NCBI GenBank assembly: GCA_028283655.1
Contig: JAPWKE010000002.1
Coordinates: forward strand, 102,501 to 166,500
Source: Acidobacteriaceae bacterium
Lineage (GTDB): Bacteria > Acidobacteriota > Terriglobia > Terriglobales > Acidobacteriaceae
Direction of reading: 5' to 3'
Length of the DNA stretch: 64,000 nucleotides
In this document: positions 61,848-64,000 of the stretch, piece by piece
How positions within the stretch are numbered: position 1 is the stretch's first letter
Layout: each line of letters begins with the position of its first letter
Program-made: the position numbers and the translations under genes
The notes under the pieces: model-generated
The model's input: only the letters and a program-made list of their open reading frames with translations
What the model was told of the DNA's origin: nothing
Database searches by the model: none

Positions 61848-63524
61848 ATGAGCGCGACCACAATCGTCTCTTTACCTGATCAAGCTACGGCGCAGATGCC
61901 TAAGCGTAGCTATCTAAATAACGAGCATGGACTCCTGAGCTGGCTGCTGACCGCTGATCATAAGCGCATCGGTATGCTGTACCTGCTCTCGATCACGTTC
62001 TTCTTCTTCATTGGTGGTGCGTTTGCTGGCCTGATCCGTCTGGAACTGCTGACTCCGCAGCCCGATCTGGTTGCTTCGGACACCTACAATAAGTTCTTCA
62101 CCATGCACGGCATCGTGATGATCTTCTTGTTCCTGGTTCCGTCGGTTCCGGCGACGCTGGGTAACTTCCTGCTGCCGATCATGATTGGCGCGAAGGATCT
62201 TGCGTTCCCGAAGATCAACCTGCTGAGCTGGTACCTGTACATGGCCGGCGGCATCTTCACCCTTGCCAGCCTTGTGCTCGGTGGTGTCGATACCGGTTGG
62301 ACCTTTACCACGCCGCTCTCGACGCACTACCTGAACACGCACGTGCTCACCACGGCGACGGCGATCTTCATCGCGGGTTTCAGCTCCATCTTCACGGGCC
62401 TGAACTTCATCGTGACGATCCACCGTATGCGCGCTCCGGGTATGACCTGGTTCCGTATGCCGCTCTTCTGCTGGTCGCAGTACGCTGCTTCTTTGCTGAT
62501 GGTGCTTGGTACGCCGGTTCTCGCTATCGCGATCGTGTTGCTCGCACTGGAGCGTCTCTTCGGTATCGGTGTCTTCGACCCTGCAAAGGGCGGCGATCCG
62601 CTACTCTTCCAGCATCTCTTCTGGTTCTACTCGCACCCTGCCGTGTACATCATGATTCTCCCCGGCATGGGCGTTATCTCGGAAGTGATCTCGACGTTCA
62701 CCCGTAAGCGCGTTTTCGGCTACACGGCTGTGGCCTTCTCCTCGGTCGCAATCGCGCTCTTCGGCTTCTTCGTCTGGGCTCACCACATGTTCATCATGGG
62801 TGTGTCGAACTACTCGGCGCTGGTCTTCTCCCTGCTGACGATGCTTGTGGCTGTTCCTTCCGCTATCAAGATCTTCAACTGGGCGTTCACCATGCAAAAG
62901 GGCTCGATCACCTTCGAGACCCCGATGCTCTACGCGTTCGGTTTCATCGGCCTCTTCACCATCGGTGGTTTGACGGGCATCTTCCTCGGCTCACTCGGCA
63001 TGGACGTGCATCTCACCGAGACCTACTTCGTTGTGGCCCACTTCCACTTCGTCATGGTCGGCGGTATGTTGATGGCGTTCCTCGCGGGCATCCACTTCTG
63101 GTGGCCGAAGCTCACGGGTCGTATGTACCCTGAGTCGCTTTCGAAGCTTGCAGCCGTTGTTACCTTCATCGGTTTCAATCTGACCTTCCTGCCGCAGTTC
63201 GTCGTCGGCTACCTCGGTATGCCGCGCCGTTACCACGCGTACCCGGCAGAGTACCAGGTGCTCAACGTCCTCTCGACGGCTGGTGCAACGATCCTCGGCG
63301 TAGGCTACATGCTGCCGATCCTGTACCTTGGCTGGTCGTTGAAGTACGGTGCGATCGCTGGAAACAATCCGTGGCAGGCAACTGGCCTCGAGTGGCAGAT
63401 TCAGTCTCCGCCGCTCACGGAAAACTTCCTTGAAACACCGATCATCACGCACGAAGCGTATGACTACGAGTGGCTGGAAGAGAAAATGAAGCTTGAGAAG
63501 CAAGAGGTGACTCACGTTGGCTAA
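61848..63524 (+). CDS. coxA: Cytochrome c oxidase subunit I
   Basis: 558 aa from ATG 61848. Twelve transmembrane helices with all haem-copper ligands: [11 protein letters not shown] (low-spin haem), [15 protein letters not shown] (CuB His and cross-linked Tyr), WAHHMF (CuB His pair) and [12 protein letters not shown] (haem a3 and low-spin haem His). The His and Tyr in SHPAVY indicate a type A oxidase. The start is 4 bp after coxB. GCAGGAA lies before it. Confidence 0.96.
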   Translation: MSATTIVSLPDQATAQMPKRSYLNNEHGLLSWLLTADHKRIGMLYLLSITFFFFIGGAFAGLIRLELLTPQPDLVASDTYNKFFTMHGIVMIFLFLVPSVPATLGNFLLPIMIGAKDLAFPKINLLSWYLYMAGGIFTLASLVLGGVDTGWTFTTPLSTHYLNTHVLTTATAIFIAGFSSIFTGLNFIVTIHRMRAPGMTWFRMPLFCWSQYAASLLMVLGTPVLAIAIVLLALERLFGIGVFDPAKGGDPLLFQHLFWFYSHPAVYIMILPGMGVISEVISTFTRKRVFGYTAVAFSSVAIALFGFFVWAHHMFIMGVSNYSALVFSLLTMLVAVPSAIKIFNWAFTMQKGSITFETPMLYAFGFIGLFTIGGLTGIFLGSLGMDVHLTETYFVVAHFHFVMVGGMLMAFLAGIHFWWPKLTGRMYPESLSKLAAVVTFIGFNLTFLPQFVVGYLGMPRRYHAYPAEYQVLNVLSTAGATILGVGYMLPILYLGWSLKYGAIAGNNPWQATGLEWQIQSPPLTENFLETPIITHEAYDYEWLEEKMKLEKQEVTHVG

Positions 63525-64000
63525 CGCGAACTCCATCGCATCGACTGAACCGCTGATGCCCCGCGAACATGCCGTCCACGATGAGCATGATGAGCACCAC
63601 TCTCTGCCGCAACTCCGTCATCACTTTGAGACGGAGGAGCAGCAGCGTGAGGCGGGCAGCTTCGGTATGTGGCTATTCCTGCTCACCGAAATCATGTTCT
63701 TCGGTGGCATGTTCATGGCCTACCTGCTTTACCGCAACTGGTACTACCCGGCGTTTGCGGCTGCTTCCAACCAGCTGAACGTTCCTCTTGGCGCGATTAA
63801 CACGGCCATCCTCATCACCTCGGGCTTCTTCATGGCTCTTGGCGTGTGGGCTGCTGAAGTTCGCAAGAAGAGCACGCTGGTCCTCATGCTTGTTCTCACC
63901 GCCGTCTTCGGTCTCGCCTTTCTGGGCGTGAAGAGCGACGAGTACTACGAGAAGTATGAGAAGCATCACATCCCCGGCAACAGCTTCAACATCTCGGAGT
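63517..64000 (+). CDS. coxC: Cytochrome c oxidase subunit III (3' end outside window)
   Basis: The frame opens at TTG 63517, preceded by AGAGGTGA and overlapping coxA by 8 bp; ATG 63556 is an alternative. The first 50 residues are polar and His/Glu-rich. They are followed by a first helix with [21 protein letters not shown], the usual subunit III signature containing Glu, and a second helix. The window ends inside the gene after about 161 codons. Confidence 0.92.
   Translation, partial: MANANSIASTEPLMPREHAVHDEHDEHHSLPQLRHHFETEEQQREAGSFGMWLFLLTEIMFFGGMFMAYLLYRNWYYPAFAAASNQLNVPLGAINTAILITSGFFMALGVWAAEVRKKSTLVLMLVLTAVFGLAFLGVKSDEYYEKYEKHHIPGNSFNISE

Overview
The window is a contiguous stretch of a GC-rich chromosome that most resembles the Acidobacteriota, class Terriglobia (Granulicella, Terriglobus, Edaphobacter and relatives). 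This is inferred from gene content: an Oar-like TonB receptor with an N-terminal carboxypeptidase-regulatory domain, a VWFA protein of the acidobacterial type, a pro-kumamolisin S53 protease with Ig-like repeats, and an alternative complex III cluster joined to a caa3 oxidase. No database search was run.

Layout. 1-2101: the 3' part of a sialate O-acetylesterase gene, a decayed remnant of a PepSY-type membrane protein, and tRNA-Ser(UGA). 2231-6597: an orphan MacB/FtsX permease, a SurA/PpiC lipoprotein foldase, and a LytS/LytTR two-component pair with an exact 10-bp direct repeat just upstream. 6916-14319: two large secreted proteins, an S53 protease and an FG-GAP repeat protein, which share an unusual C-terminal membrane/cysteine/beta-strand module. 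14419-25321: mostly housekeeping and metabolic genes (small cytochrome c, lipA, an S4 protein, SDR, a molybdopterin oxidoreductase, an Opp-type ATPase, DUF971, TauE, LOG, a glycosyltransferase, a small secreted protein). 25593-34346: UvrD/PcrA with an odd acidic insertion, a 50-residue basic protein, a Doc-type and a RES/Xre-type toxin-antitoxin module around an amino acid permease and an RraB-like gene, then an SrpA-type catalase and a BI-1 membrane protein. 34479-36348: a DyP peroxidase and encapsulin nanocompartment pair. 36487-50567: DUF2071, adenosine deaminase, an acidobacterial VWFA protein, a NUP-family protein, aspS, a HTH/Mop regulator with three 66-67-bp repeats upstream, an Oar-like TonB receptor, an extended RluA enzyme and a divergent Lgt-like protein. 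50987-64000: the respiratory cluster actA-actB-actC-actD-actE-actF, an unnamed membrane protein, sco, coxB, coxA and coxC (cut by the window end).

How the genes work together. The last 13 kb encode one electron path: quinol is oxidised by alternative complex III and electrons pass through haem c proteins to a caa3-type oxidase, with SCO delivering copper to the CuA site. The encapsulin, DyP, SrpA-like catalase and BI-1 genes form a likely stress-protection neighbourhood. Intergenic regions carry several dispersed repeats, including a composite element in which one motif is followed by a second about 70 bp later. At least nine genes have a -10-like hexamer only 6-9 nt before the start codon, which suggests frequent leaderless transcription.

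The best candidates for something new are the shared C-terminal module, the LytTR-like repeat, the repeat array before the HTH/Mop gene, the extra respiratory subunit at 59118-59804 and the acidic insertion in UvrD. The encapsulin and complex III loci are striking but belong to known systems.
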